A stretch of DNA of 64,000 nt from an uncultured Clostridia bacterium (GCA_934278925.1 CAKQWJ010000001.1:124001-188000), one strand, 5' to 3'. Positions 1 to 9,506 are shown, counted from the stretch's first letter. Numbers and translations are program-made. The notes: a model not told the origin generated them from the sequence alone.

Positions 1-603
1 GATGTAAGGCTGATAATTTGCGTTATTATTCCCTTCTATGTTACCTACTGTGTCGGTGTATGTATTGTCCATCTGATTCTGATATGAACTAAAGGTGAGT
101 CCACTCTTCTCAGCCGAACTTGCACCTGTCTTACCACCTAACACATATCTAGCGTTAGAAGCTGTGCTTGGTGCAACCTTGAATCTAGATACACCCGAAT
201 TTAAAACATACGTTAGGTATCCGTGTTGAGTGTCCCAGTCGCTTGTACCCGGGACTCGTTCATCGTTGTTAAGATAGTGTCTGTGTTCAAATATGTGCGA
301 GTGACTGACAAGTTGCGTGTTTTGATAACCACCTGTTTCACCGGCTTTGATATAAGGTGAATAAGTCATGTCGTTGTCATCCAAATAACTTGTATTTACA
401 AGACACCTACCTCCGGGTAACTTTTCCCAACTTCCGCCGAACAGACTTGAAGGGTTCATGTTATTCATCGACATATAAATCGAACCTACAGGATATATCT
501 TGTCAACGATGGAAGAATTATTACTCTCAATCATGCTTGTGATACAAGTTGTAATCTTAGACCACAATTTCGTCAAGCCGGAACTTGTTAATCTATCCTC
601 CAT
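1..603 (-). CDS. Phage tail fibre / collar-like protein (3' end outside window)
   Basis: The frame is open from an ATG at 603 to the window edge, so about 201 N-terminal residues are visible and the C-terminus is missing. After about 35 residues comes the motif YPVGSIYMS followed by PSSLFGGSWE, typical of phage receptor-binding or baseplate-attached fibre proteins. A later GGYQNTQLVSHSH stretch matches the His-rich part of collar-type fibres. The same two motifs occur in the protein at 4215-4868, so the two are paralogues. It is the last visible gene of the leftward late operon, 12 bp after the fibre gene at 616-1368. Role in host recognition is inferred from the motif. Confidence 0.75.
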   Translation of the reverse strand, partial: MEDRLTSSGLTKLWSKITTCITSMIESNNSSIVDKIYPVGSIYMSMNNMNPSSLFGGSWEKLPGGRCLVNTSYLDDNDMTYSPYIKAGETGGYQNTQLVSHSHIFEHRHYLNNDERVPGTSDWDTQHGYLTYVLNSGVSRFKVAPSTASNARYVLGGKTGASSAEKSGLTFSSYQNQMDNTYTDTVGNIEGNNNANYQPYI

Positions 604-615
604 AATACACCTCGC

Positions 616-1368
616 TTACAGTGTACAGATTGAATCGATGGTGTCATTATCAATCGCCGGAATCATAGTAGTGACATCTGTGTATGTTGGTGCGATAACA
701 CCGTTGGTTTCGGTGATGTTTGTAAGAACTTTGTTCGCCACTGTGGATGTAGTGTTATAGTTAAGGTCGCTCTTGATTACATTCCGTACACCGGTTGCGT
801 CTACATAGCTAGAATCATTATTGAGCTGTGAAACCTTGGTCGGAATCTCAGACTTCTTAGCATAATTCGTAAGGTCTACAGAACCGTTTCCGATGAGTTC
901 CCAACTATTACTATCTTCAAGCCACACGTACTCAGACTTAGCATTCTTATCCCCGGCTGTCGGATTCGGTACAAGATACATGTATCCGACCTCTCCTGTA
1001 GTAGGAAGAGCTTCTACAACCTTATAACCACCTCTCGCTCTCTCTGCAATGGCAATGCTTACTTCGTCAGCAGTCTGATAAGACTTGTCGTTAGTGAGCT
1101 GTGAAACCTTGCTCGGAATCGTAGGCTTGTTCAGAATAGCTCCATCACCTGTTGAAGCGTTCCAGTTCGGCTGTACATTCTTCTGTGCCCCTGTTGCAAT
1201 ACCAGCAAGTTTTGTTTTCTCACTGTCAGTGTAATCGTTACTGGACAGTCCTTTTCCGGACACCTTATCAACCTTGCCCGAAACACTGTTAGTCACGAGA
1301 AGCTTAATTCTCTGCCAAAGATGAGAAATTCCATCTGTAGTAAGTCTGTTGTTATCGTTAGTAGCCAT
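616..1368 (-). CDS. Phage tail fibre-like protein with repeated modules
   Basis: A 250-residue protein. Near residues 30-60 it has the KVDKVSGKGLSSNDYT / EKTKLAGIATGAQ type repeat seen in many phage fibre and neck-appendage proteins. Two copies of a KVSQL(T/N)ND(K/S)SY module occur near residues 87 and 180. The C-terminus ends in a short EID/DTIDSIC-type tail resembling the end of the neighbour at 1383-1823 (LEIDRICDL), which suggests a shared docking or trimerisation peptide. It has no membrane segment or enzyme motif. The start MATNDNNRL follows a GGGAGAA ribosome binding site. The function, part of the receptor-binding apparatus, is inferred from repeat type and location. Confidence 0.65.
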   Translation of the reverse strand: MATNDNNRLTTDGISHLWQRIKLLVTNSVSGKVDKVSGKGLSSNDYTDSEKTKLAGIATGAQKNVQPNWNASTGDGAILNKPTIPSKVSQLTNDKSYQTADEVSIAIAERARGGYKVVEALPTTGEVGYMYLVPNPTAGDKNAKSEYVWLEDSNSWELIGNGSVDLTNYAKKSEIPTKVSQLNNDSSYVDATGVRNVIKSDLNYNTTSTVANKVLTNITETNGVIAPTYTDVTTMIPAIDNDTIDSICTL

Positions 1369-1382
1369 ATGTTATTCTCCCT

Positions 1383-1823
1383 TCATAAATCACATATTCT
1401 ATCAATTTCCAAATTGGAAATCGGCTCATAAATCGTATCGGTGAAAACAGCACCTTGCGGTACATCTGTTTCCACAGTGTGTCCATTTACTTTTTCGGAA
1501 TTGTCCACCACATCATTTTCATTCTTATCGTAGATATCGGTTTTCATCATACCCACGATTCTTTCGGACACAATGTTTGATATGGTATTCTGAATCTTTT
1601 CGAAATCTTCCTCGGTGAGTTGTTTGTCACGAGTGTTCACTTCTACTTGTGTAGTACCTTCATAATCACTCAGTGTGATAATGTAGCCTTCCTCGGTTTT
1701 TTCGACATATGCCCTTGCTCCAACATATTTGGGTGGAGATTCGGTCATTCCTAGCGACACCGTCCCCGTTGTGTTCACTTCCAATGTCGAATCATGATTC
1801 TGTTCAGACAGTGTCAGTTTCAT
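1383..1823 (-). CDS. Phage baseplate/fibre-adaptor protein, hypothetical
   Basis: A 146-residue acidic protein without recognised catalytic motifs. The N-terminal 60 residues look like a small beta-domain (GYIITLSDYEG), followed by a helical segment around residues 65-95 and a KVNGHTVETDVPQGAVFTDT segment that recurs in phage fibre proteins. Its last nine residues resemble those of the protein at 616-1368. The gene overlaps the 3' end of the gene at 1804-2148 by about 20 bp, as is common in phage late operons. A baseplate or fibre-attachment role is inferred only from neighbours and the fibre-like segment. Confidence 0.55.
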   Translation of the reverse strand: MKLTLSEQNHDSTLEVNTTGTVSLGMTESPPKYVGARAYVEKTEEGYIITLSDYEGTTQVEVNTRDKQLTEEDFEKIQNTISNIVSERIVGMMKTDIYDKNENDVVDNSEKVNGHTVETDVPQGAVFTDTIYEPISNLEIDRICDL

Positions 1824-2148
1824 CTGAGATAACCTTTTCTAAAAGCGTTCGTGTGAAGTTCACACTGGCAATATTTGTAGCACTCACGATACCGTCTGCC
1901 GATAGCCACTTGACCTCGACTTCTGCTACACCGGGACGAAAAGCCAGTGTGTCTGACTGTGATAAGTATAAGGTCAATGTCGTATTACCGTTTTCGTTGG
2001 TTACACGAAACACCTCTTTGTCTGTTTTGTTGCACCACGTTTTCCGAAAATCATCTTGCTGAATCGTTAAAAACACCGAGTTACCGGATATATCGATTCC
2101 TTCGATGTGAAACGTGTATACAGGTGTTGTACCTCGTACAGTAGACAT
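1804..2148 (-). CDS. Small phage baseplate-type protein, hypothetical
   Basis: A 114-residue protein starting MSTVRGTTPVYTFHI. The alternating hydrophobic pattern suggests an all-beta fold. Its opening RGTTPV(Y)TF and the later AEVEVKWLS resemble small proteins found beside fibre genes in clostridial siphophages, but no named family can be assigned with certainty. It sits between the lysin-like gene at 2162-2869 and the gene at 1383-1823, with which it overlaps. The start is preceded by GAGGTGATGT on the coding strand. Function unknown; probably structural. Confidence 0.55.
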   Translation of the reverse strand: MSTVRGTTPVYTFHIEGIDISGNSVFLTIQQDDFRKTWCNKTDKEVFRVTNENGNTTLTLYLSQSDTLAFRPGVAEVEVKWLSADGIVSATNIASVNFTRTLLEKVISDETDTV

Positions 2149-2161
2149 TACATCACCTCAC

Positions 2162-2869
2162 TCACTTCAATCTGATACGAACCATCACTTTACGATTTTC
2201 GTAACTCTTCTTTCGTTTTGCTCCGTAGTTCTTAGGTTTGGTGTCCGAACCCCCGGCTGAATACCACAGGGGATATCCGTGTTTGGACTTTCCGGCATAG
2301 ACCATAGTGTGTGGCTTATTAGAAAATCCACAAATGTCACCTTTTCTGAGTCCGGCTTTAGACGGAACTTTTTTCGGATAAGTCACCGTTGCTTTCTTTT
2401 TCAGCCTCTTCGCACCTTTACCGTGTACCTTGCTGTCTAACCAAAAGGTTGTTCCCGATGGGAGAATTTTGATTCGCTGCAATCCGTAAGAGATGTATGC
2501 GGCACAATTGATTCTCTTCTTCTTGATAGTAGCTTTCAGCGTACTTGTTCCGGGATTGTTCGACCACTTGATAGGATATTTCTTAAGCGTTACCGCAATG
2601 TCCTTAAGAGCCACGATCAGCTTGTCTGCATTGCGTGAAACTGGTTTTGCGACCAGTTTTACGTACTTCTCGCCTTTCGCACTCTGCCAAATCGTCCAAC
2701 CCTTATATTCGGGAACATAGATGTAAAAGCCGTTAATCTTTGTAGCTTTCACTTTCTTTCCTACAGGAATTGTAGCAATCTTTTTGGTCTTATAACTCGG
2801 TTTCACCCTCACGGGGTCTGCCTTCAGAACTACATATGTCCTGTTAATCTTTCTTGTTTTCTTAACCAT
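2162..2869 (-). CDS. Phage lysin-like NlpC/P60-type protein with N-terminal SH3-like domain
   Basis: A 235-residue basic protein. Residues about 10-75 contain an SH3b-like wall-binding segment (VRVKPSYKTKKIATIP, then a GWTIWQ motif). The C-terminal half carries NCAAYISYGLQRI, with a candidate nucleophilic Cys, followed by KGDICGF and HTMVYAGK with a candidate catalytic His; this order fits papain-like NlpC/P60 or CHAP peptidoglycan hydrolases. The C-terminal 130 residues are clearly related to the host secreted protein at 50565-51302. I chose ATG 2869 because it overlaps the stop of the endolysin gene and follows AAGG. It may be a second lysin or a tail-associated hydrolase. Confidence 0.7.
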   Translation of the reverse strand: MVKKTRKINRTYVVLKADPVRVKPSYKTKKIATIPVGKKVKATKINGFYIYVPEYKGWTIWQSAKGEKYVKLVAKPVSRNADKLIVALKDIAVTLKKYPIKWSNNPGTSTLKATIKKKRINCAAYISYGLQRIKILPSGTTFWLDSKVHGKGAKRLKKKATVTYPKKVPSKAGLRKGDICGFSNKPHTMVYAGKSKHGYPLWYSAGGSDTKPKNYGAKRKKSYENRKVMVRIRLK

Positions 2870-3557
2870 TGTAAACCTTCTTTCCTGTGGAATCGTAGAC
2901 ACTCAGCTTATACTTATCCGCACAGGCTTTCGCACTTTGGAGATTTTCAAATGCTCCCTTTTGAGACTTAGCGTCACTCCAAGACTTCCGAACTCTGTAA
3001 AGCTGTTTTACCGGTGCTTTATCTCGAAAGGGTACTCCGAGATACTTACAGATTCCTTTTGCGATACACTTTCCGTACTTGTCGGACTGTGACAGATGTT
3101 TCTTGTCGAGAATACTGGAGGTTTCCAGTAGGATAGCCGGCATATTGGTTTGATTCAGCTCATACAGGTCTGTTCTCCGAACAACTCCTGTAGACGGTAT
3201 ATTCATACCGCTTTTCACAGCACTGTTCACGCACTTTGCCAACTTCTTACCCTTAGCAGACACATAGAGTGGAGAAACCTTCTTGTAACCCTTGTACCAG
3301 TCACAGTGAATGGACATTTCCAGTTCTACCTTCTCTCGATTTGCCTTCTCAACCTGTTTAATCATGTTGATGTTATTGCTCGGAACATCGGTTACAACCT
3401 CTACACCGCTTGCTCTAAGGTATTTCACACAAGCCTTGGTGATAGGAAGACAATAACCAACCTCGGTGTGTCCACCGTAGGCTGTGCCAACATCTTTGCT
3501 ACCGTCAAGAGAGCGACCGTGTCCACAAAATACAGCGACCTTATGCTTCTTACTCAT
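2862..3557 (-). CDS. Phage endolysin, N-acetylmuramoyl-L-alanine amidase (Amidase_3)
   Basis: A 231-residue predicted zinc amidase cutting the MurNAc-L-Ala bond for lysis. It begins VAVFCGHGRSLDGS with the first zinc-ligand His, has NREKVELEMSIHCDW with the central His, and ends the catalytic domain in ILLETSSILD with the catalytic Glu; this is the Amidase_3 layout. Roughly the last 50 residues (RVRKSWSDAKSQKGAF) look like an SPOR- or cell-wall-binding-like tail. The start at 3557 overlaps the holin stop (ATGAGTAA), a typical holin-endolysin coupling. A longer upstream start lies inside the holin gene and is less likely. Confidence 0.88.
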   Translation of the reverse strand: MSKKHKVAVFCGHGRSLDGSKDVGTAYGGHTEVGYCLPITKACVKYLRASGVEVVTDVPSNNINMIKQVEKANREKVELEMSIHCDWYKGYKKVSPLYVSAKGKKLAKCVNSAVKSGMNIPSTGVVRRTDLYELNQTNMPAILLETSSILDKKHLSQSDKYGKCIAKGICKYLGVPFRDKAPVKQLYRVRKSWSDAKSQKGAFENLQSAKACADKYKLSVYDSTGKKVYNG

Positions 3558-3900
3558 CTTCTTCAACCTCCTCATCTTCTGCTTCATCCTCTTCTTTTTC
3601 AAGCAGATAATCTCTAACTTCATCTTCTGTGGTTTCGTTGATTTTGTATCCACCATTCATCAGAAGCTGTTTGAAAGCTTGGTGCAGTCCGATAGAAGCC
3701 AGTCCACTTACCAGTCCACAAGCCACAGCGTCCAGTGTGATTCCGAACTTAGCAACACCGCAACCAACACCCACGACTGCCAAAACAAGCGGAATCCACT
3801 TGTTATCTGTCGGAAGAAAATTCTTAAGTACGAATCCAATCCCCAAGCAGATTGCAATAATTACAGGAACAAAATAATCGTTTACAAATGAAATATCCAT
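3550..3900 (-). CDS. Phage holin
   Basis: A 116-residue membrane protein with two or three hydrophobic segments (residues about 9-27, 36-53 and 58-75) and a strongly acidic C-terminal tail of Glu and Asp. The opening FVPVIIAICLGIGFVLKNF followed by IPLVLAVVG is typical of clostridial phage holins of the Phage_holin_5_2 kind. Holins form the membrane lesions that release the endolysin at lysis. The gene directly precedes and overlaps the endolysin gene, which supports the call. The ATG at 3900 is preceded by AGGAGGTACAT. Confidence 0.85.
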   Translation of the reverse strand: MDISFVNDYFVPVIIAICLGIGFVLKNFLPTDNKWIPLVLAVVGVGCGVAKFGITLDAVACGLVSGLASIGLHQAFKQLLMNGGYKINETTEDEVRDYLLEKEEDEAEDEEVEEDE

Positions 3901-3909
3901 ATGTACCTC

Positions 3910-4206
3910 CTAGTTCTTTCTAAACTCTAACTTTTCAACTTCGTTCATTACCTTTTCTGCTGTTCCGTTCCCACCGAGTTCTTTGTACGGTAAGAATAGA
4001 TAATCGTGCAGATTTTCGTAATCGTCTTTAGTGATGTACCCCTGTTTGATGTAACAAGAGCCTAAATAACAAATGCGATCATGTGCCAAACCCCTAAGCA
4101 TTCGGCTTTCTCCGTTGTTCTTCTCTCGCTTATGTTGAATTATTGCGGTGAGGAATGCCCAAAACCCAGTACTAGCGAACACAGTTATGAAAATCGTTTC
4201 GAACAT
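3910..4206 (-). CDS. Small phage membrane protein upstream of holin
   Basis: A 98-residue protein from an ATG at 4206, preceded by AGGAGGTCAC. It has one N-terminal transmembrane segment (FETIFITVFASTGFWAFLTAI) followed by a soluble helical part with DYENLHDYLFLPYKELGGNGTAEK, a pattern often found in small phage proteins just ahead of the holin. It may be a lysis accessory protein or a second holin; no direct evidence decides. The longer frame from 4233 begins inside the preceding fibre gene and lacks a ribosome binding site. Confidence 0.65.
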   Translation of the reverse strand: MFETIFITVFASTGFWAFLTAIIQHKREKNNGESRMLRGLAHDRICYLGSCYIKQGYITKDDYENLHDYLFLPYKELGGNGTAEKVMNEVEKLEFRKN

Positions 4207-4214
4207 GTGACCTC

Positions 4215-4868
4215 CTAAGATAATCTTTCCCAAATATATACCGCAAGATACGGTGGCATATTCTTATCTGTACCGTCACTTCCGGTTACGTCTATGCTCG
4301 GTGCTGCCGATTCTGTAGTAGCAAGCCACCTGTAATCATCTTTAGCAGTAGCGGCATAATACTTACCGCTACCCGAAATTTGAGCTCCCGGTTCTGTCGA
4401 ACCGCTTGCAGTTGTCCAAATTTTAGTTCCGTTGGCGAACGAGTGCTTGTGTGAAGACAAGTTATGAGTGTGAGACACCACCACAGCGTCTTTGTTACCA
4501 CCTGTTGTTCCACCCGAGAAAGTACTTCCGGCTGCCAATAAGAATCTATCTTGAATTCTTCCCCACGTTCCACCGAACAGTGTTGACGGATTCACAGGAT
4601 TCACACTCATGTAAATCGAACCGACAGGATACATGATGTCAATAACATCGTTCACAGCACCCACGAGCTTATTCATACCACTGTTAATCTGATTCGCTTC
4701 CGCAGCTCCGAAAAATGTTCTAGACACGTCTTCGTTCTCATAAACAGTTACGTCTGTGAGGGATACGGTGTTGTCAGCGTTCTTTTTCATCTCGAACTTT
4801 CTGTCACCGCTGTATCTTGCGTCCTCGTAATTAGTAGGCAAGTCTTGCCAATCGCCAATAGTACTCAT
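4215..4868 (-). CDS. Phage tail fibre / collar-like receptor-binding protein
   Basis: A 217-residue protein. The N-terminal 75 residues resemble a baseplate-attachment segment. From about residue 78 the motif MYPVGSIYMSVNP-PSTLFGGTW appears, followed by a Gly/Thr-rich TFSGGTTGGNKD and a His-rich VVSHTHNLSSHKHSF segment; the C-terminus is MPPYLAVYIWERLS. This architecture is that of collar-type fibre tips. The protein at 1-603 shares the core motifs, giving two related fibre tips on opposite sides of the lysis genes. It starts one base after the stop of the gene at 4869-5327. Confidence 0.75.
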   Translation of the reverse strand: MSTIGDWQDLPTNYEDARYSGDRKFEMKKNADNTVSLTDVTVYENEDVSRTFFGAAEANQINSGMNKLVGAVNDVIDIMYPVGSIYMSVNPVNPSTLFGGTWGRIQDRFLLAAGSTFSGGTTGGNKDAVVVSHTHNLSSHKHSFANGTKIWTTASGSTEPGAQISGSGKYYAATAKDDYRWLATTESAAPSIDVTGSDGTDKNMPPYLAVYIWERLS

Positions 4869-5327
4869 TTAAAAACCTCCTGTATTTGGAATTCCTAATC
4901 GATATTTCAACTTTCTCTTGTCGTTTTGAATTCTCTTAATATCGGTATCGAGCATTTTCGTTATTCGTTCAACAGCGTTGTACCATTCCCACGTTGGTAA
5001 CATCACCGTGTTATCCATGGTGCTCGCAATATATTGATTGAATAGTTTAGTTGCTTCGATATCATAAATGTATACCAACATACTTCCGATGGTATCTTGT
5101 AGCGACTTGAAATATACTCGATCGAGCATGTCACCTCGAATTACATCTGGTAGATATTCAACTTCAAACACGTGGTTTGAAAAAAGTATTTGGCGAATTT
5201 GGGCAGCGATATTTTTCAAATTATTAATCATTCTATTAATATCTTCTGCGTTGACATAATCGCCGATATAATTACCGTTTTCATCGTATTCGACTTTCCA
5301 GTCGGTTTTGGGTTCAATCCATTCCAC
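4869..5327 (-). CDS. Phage baseplate-associated protein, hypothetical
   Basis: A 152-residue protein with the opening EWIEPKTDWK-YVNAEDINRMINNLKNI, a pattern common in clostridial siphophage proteins located between the large tail/endopeptidase protein and the fibres. It is rich in helix and has no membrane or catalytic motif. It lies 3 bp downstream of the large tail protein gene (5331-6611 part) and abuts the fibre gene at 4215. Its probable role is to link baseplate and fibre; this is inferred from position. Confidence 0.6.
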   Translation of the reverse strand: MEWIEPKTDWKVEYDENGNYIGDYVNAEDINRMINNLKNIAAQIRQILFSNHVFEVEYLPDVIRGDMLDRVYFKSLQDTIGSMLVYIYDIEATKLFNQYIASTMDNTVMLPTWEWYNAVERITKMLDTDIKRIQNDKRKLKYRLGIPNTGGF

Positions 5328-5330
5328 GGT

Positions 5331-6611
5331 TTAATCCCCCTTTCTTCTCGCTGTTATCTGCCCGGACAAGCCTGTTCCGAACTCTACAATGTGTTTCGAA
5401 ATCACAACCTTCATGTCCTTATGATAATCATTCTCTTGATACAGAATATCGGTTGCGTCCAGTTCCGGGTTTCCTCTAGTGCTGTATTCGTACTCAGCAC
5501 CGCTCGTGTAGTAATCCTTAATCCACTCAGCTAATTCATCGGCTTGTGTGGAGTTAGAAATCAAAGGGTTTTCCCAAGTGACCACTTTTCCTTTGAGATT
5601 CAGATGTTTTGTAACCTTCTGCTCGACAAGACTCAATTTGTACCCGGAAACCTTAAGCTCCCATGGGTAGTTATAATCTGTAGTTACATTGCTTGGGATA
5701 GTTACAGTTACAGAATACGCACCTTGTTTTATGATTTTCGGAGGGTCGAATTCCCAAAAGTATTCTCTCGTGCCGTTATCATCGTCACTTTCGAAACTGA
5801 GTTTCACAGAATAATTGGTGTACGGTTCATCAAAGTAATAGGTTTGTGTCGTTCCCCAAAGCGGACTCTTTTCTTCCTTAGTATAGGTAAGCGATTCGGA
5901 CACAACTTCTTCTGATACTCTCGGAATTTTGCAAGTATAATACGGTACGATGATTTCTTTCACCAAAGCTTGTTTTGTAACAGTCACATCACCGATGATA
6001 TCGTCTTTGGTGATTTTCGTATCGACATTGTCTTCAAGTCCGATATGATGTACCACAATTCGGTTATACGGTTTCTGAGTTTTGTAAAAATCAATAACGA
6101 TTTTGTCGCAGTCTGCATAATCTCGAATTATGGAACAGTTCTGACTGATTTCATTGCTCTTCACAACGAATGTATTCTTTAACTCCGAACCGAAATATGT
6201 TTCAATCTTGAACTCACCCGGCAGACAATCGCCGAATTTGAATGTCATTGTTCGATACGACCGAACAGCACTCATAGTTAATGTTACTTTCGGACTGTTG
6301 TCAAACGTGCAATCTGCTTTTGAGTAGTTCCCGGATATATACCCTCCGTCTGTTATTGAATCCACAACCTCGATAAAATATTGTGAACCATCTACCTTTA
6401 TGTAATCATCAGACAACCAAGCGTAATTTTTCTTATTGCCCGAATCCAACAGATTAACGGTTGATACGAAAGAGGCTTTGTTCGTAACACTGTATTTCAC
6501 TTCCGGCATGAAGTTAGAGCGAATCTCAATTCTTCCGTTCCGTGATTGTGTCAGCACACACCTACACGCATTCGCTATAATCTGCAAAGCTTCCTTGTGT
6601 GTTACACGCTT
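5331..6611 (-). pseudogene. Large tail protein, 3' portion left behind by inversion
   Basis: This is the C-terminal 426 codons of a tail/baseplate protein whose N-terminal part now lies on the opposite strand at 9493-10566. The frame reads AKRVTHKEALQIIANAC across 6611-6560, directly continuing the TDIPIPRA that ends at 10566. The joined gene would encode 784 residues (1074 + 1281 nt, an exact number of codons). Both halves contain a similar domain opening with IKVDGS, so the protein has an internal duplication. As it stands the 3' part has no plausible ribosome binding site, only an internal TTG at 6587, so I call it disrupted rather than a functional short gene. Confidence 0.85.
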
Positions 6612-6616
6612 AGCAC

Positions 6617-9071
6617 AATAGCTAAAATTCTAGGAGGGGCAATGTTGGCTCTCGGTGCGATACTATTCTTTTTCGGTGGAAAAACACCAAGAAGTATGTC
6701 GTTAGGTCTCGGATTGATTATTGCCGGTGCGGTGACACTTGCCACAGGAATAGGACTTGGAACAGGATCCATCGTAAGTGATGTGAAACGCATAATAACT
6801 CAAATCATGATTGTTGTCGGTGCGGCTACCTTGGCTATAGGGGCGATTCTTGTAGCTAGTGGATTTTTGACAAAAGGTATACCTCTCATGTTAGCCGGTG
6901 TATCGTCACTGGTTACAGCAGCTGCCATAAACAAGAATGCGATTGCTAAATTCCTAAGTGGTTCGCTAAAGAGTATTTGGAAAGTTATTGAAAACAATAG
7001 TGCGTTTTTTATATTTATAGGCTTATTGTTGTTGATATCCGGGATATGGATACCGCTCGGTATCGGACTGATTGGTCTCGGTGCAGCCGGTTTGTACACT
7101 TCTTTATCGAGAAGTGATTCGGGAGCTTCCAAAGTCCTCGCTAAAATCAACAAATTCTTCAAAAGCATTAAAGACGCTTGGGACGATTTTGTTGATTGGT
7201 GTAGTAAAGCTTGGGAAAACTTTAAGAAAAGTAAATTCTTTGGTTGGTTGTTCGGTGACGATAAAAGCACCAAGAAAACCAAAGGTGGAGGATTCGATAA
7301 TAAGTTCTTGTCCGGTTACACGAAGGATTCTCTCAAAGTCGGAGAAACCGTTGGAAAGAACGTGAAGAAGGGAACCGAGAAGGGATGGGGAGATTCTGCA
7401 AAGGGTTTCTTTGAAAAGTACCTCAAACCGATGAAGGAAACATCGAAGAGAACGAAGGTAGACGCTCCGAAACCACAGCTTGAAGACAACACAGGTGAAC
7501 TGTGGAAACAATTCAAAGGTTGGTGGAAGAAGAAAACCGGAACACCTCTGAGTGTGAAAGGAATGGTCGAGCTTGCTCAGAAAGGTTGGAGATCCGTACA
7601 AGACTGGGTAAGCAAGTATATTGGCGAACCTGTTTCCGAAAGTGTCAAACTTGCGAAAGAGAAGTGGGACACCGTAAAGAAGTGGGTAGGAAAACACGTA
7701 GGCGGCATGTTCTCCGAAAAGGTTAATCTTGCAAAGGAAAAGTGGGAAGATGTTAAATCGTGGGTTTCCAAACACCTCGGAGGAGATTTCTTTGAGAATG
7801 TCGGACTCTCCAAGACATGGGACACTGTTCTGAAATGGGTGAAAGAACACACTGGTGGAATTTTCTACAAGGGTGTACACCTGTTGAAATCCTTCGGAAA
7901 AGGCATTCAGACCGTAAAAGATTGGCTGACTCAGAAACCTCAAAGCGGTGGAGAAGTCAAGAAAAAGATTGGAGTTACCAAAACCAAGAGTTGGGCAAGT
8001 GGTATTGCCGCATGGATTAAGGGTAAAGGAAACTGGGGCGGTTCTGTCAAGAAAGAAATCAGTGTTTCCAAGTCGAAAGATTGGAACATCGGCGGTATCG
8101 CTAAGTGGATTATCCGTAATTACATGGGTGGCAAGGTTGCAAAACCGATTAACCTTAAGACAAACGGTTGGAGTAAGGTTAGCTCGTGGATTATCAAGAG
8201 CCACATGGGTGGCAATGTTGCAAAAGCAATTGACTTGGCCAAAGGAAACTGGAAAAAGAAGAGTGTGGCTGGTTGGGTTGGATCCAAAGATAACATAGGC
8301 GACCCTGTCGACAAATCTATAGATTTAGTCAAAGGAAACTGGGCTAAAAAATCTGTAGCTGGCTGGGTAAAAGCTAATTCAAGCTCAAACTCCGTCACCG
8401 TTACGGTTAACCTTAAAAAGAAGGGCGGTAAGGCCGCTGGTGGTGGAATTTTCACCAAGCGTGACTTTACACTTCTCGCCGGTGGTGGTGTAATCACAGA
8501 TTCCATATGGAAAGCAACACCGAAATATGCCGGAGGTACGAACAATGCCCACGGTTCAATGTTCATTGCCGGTGAAGCCGGAGCAGAACTTGTGGGTCAC
8601 ATCAACGGTCGAACCGAGGTTATGAATCGTTTCCAGCTTGCTTCCGTGATGGAGCACGCAATCGTTGTGGGAATGTCTAGATTTACACAGTTTTGGTCGG
8701 AGCTTTCCAAGAATGTGGTGCTGTGTGCGAACGGTGTTATAAACGCTGTTCTCGTATCCGCTGACGCTATCAACGGAAATATGGCTATGGCAACAGCTAC
8801 CAGTTATGAGGGTGTAAACCGTCTTGCTAGATACGCTGTGTCAGACGACAGCAGAAACATTAATAACGACAGAATCTCCAATGAAGAGTGGAAACGAAAC
8901 ATGAGAGATTTCTATGTTGAGTATGTTGAGCCAACACTGAAAGGCATTGCGAACGACACCAAGAGACAGGCTGATAAGAAGGAAACAACCGTTGTTCAGA
9001 TTGGCAACAAAACCGTTGCGAAAGCAGTTAGAGAACAAGAAAAAGCAAATGGGTATAAATTCACGAAGTAG
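6617..9071 (+). pseudogene. Tape measure protein, 3' portion on the inverted segment
   Basis: This holds the C-terminal 817 residues of the tape measure protein. It begins within the repeated hydrophobic module GGAMLALGAILFFFGGK, the same module seen twice in the 5' portion (10562-12618), and continues through about ten Trp-containing repeats of roughly 25-35 residues (KxWVxKHxGG, then GNWKKKSVAGWV). The Ala/Gly-rich segment FIAGEAGAELVGHINGRTEV near 8560-8640 is a well-known tape measure C-terminal motif. The frame extends upstream to 6546 only by reading antisense through the tail gene, so that start is artificial. Confidence 0.88.
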
Positions 9072-9089
9072 TTTCAAGGAGGTAGAGTA

Positions 9090-9506
9090 GTGGCAACACC
9101 TAAGCAAATCAATTTTATCAAGATAGGTAATGTCGCTCTACCTCCGTGCAAACGAGGTGTGAACATTACCGTTACCACCGTGGTGAATAACGGTAGAAAC
9201 ACAAACGGTGCTGTAGTCGGACAGAAGGTAGGTCGTGACCAATACAAGATTGATAACTTGGAGTGGGCATGGCTTACCGCTGAACAGTGGGAAAGCGTAC
9301 TGAGCGTGATGAAGAGTTTTTACTTCAATGTCACTTTCCCGGATCCTGTAACCGGTCGGATGATTAAACTGAAAATGTATTGCGGTGACAGAAGTGCAGA
9401 ACCGTATTGGCTCGATAAGAACAATACAAAACCGACACACTATACGAATTGCAAAGTAAATCTGATTGATACCGGAAAAGGAAAGAAACAGTATGCAAGC
9501 AGTTAG
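9090..9506 (+). CDS. Phage tail protein (between tape measure and large tail protein)
   Basis: A 138-residue protein starting at GTG 9090 behind AAGGAGGTAGAGTA. It lies 18 bp after the tape measure stop and overlaps the start of the large tail gene, the position of a distal tail or small tail protein in siphophages. The sequence contains INFIKIGNVALPP and VGQKVGRDQYKIDNLEW, patterns of clostridial phage tail proteins with beta-rich folds; no enzyme motif. It is intact but is carried in reverse relative to the rest of the late operon, so its expression from the late promoter would be lost in this orientation. Confidence 0.7.
   Translation: MATPKQINFIKIGNVALPPCKRGVNITVTTVVNNGRNTNGAVVGQKVGRDQYKIDNLEWAWLTAEQWESVLSVMKSFYFNVTFPDPVTGRMIKLKMYCGDRSAEPYWLDKNNTKPTHYTNCKVNLIDTGKGKKQYASS

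Noticed and set aside
7104..8204. Long minus-strand frame of 366 codons inside the inverted tape measure part
   Set aside because: It is the antisense of the Trp-rich tape measure repeats, which keep several frames open; it lacks a ribosome binding site and a domain signature.
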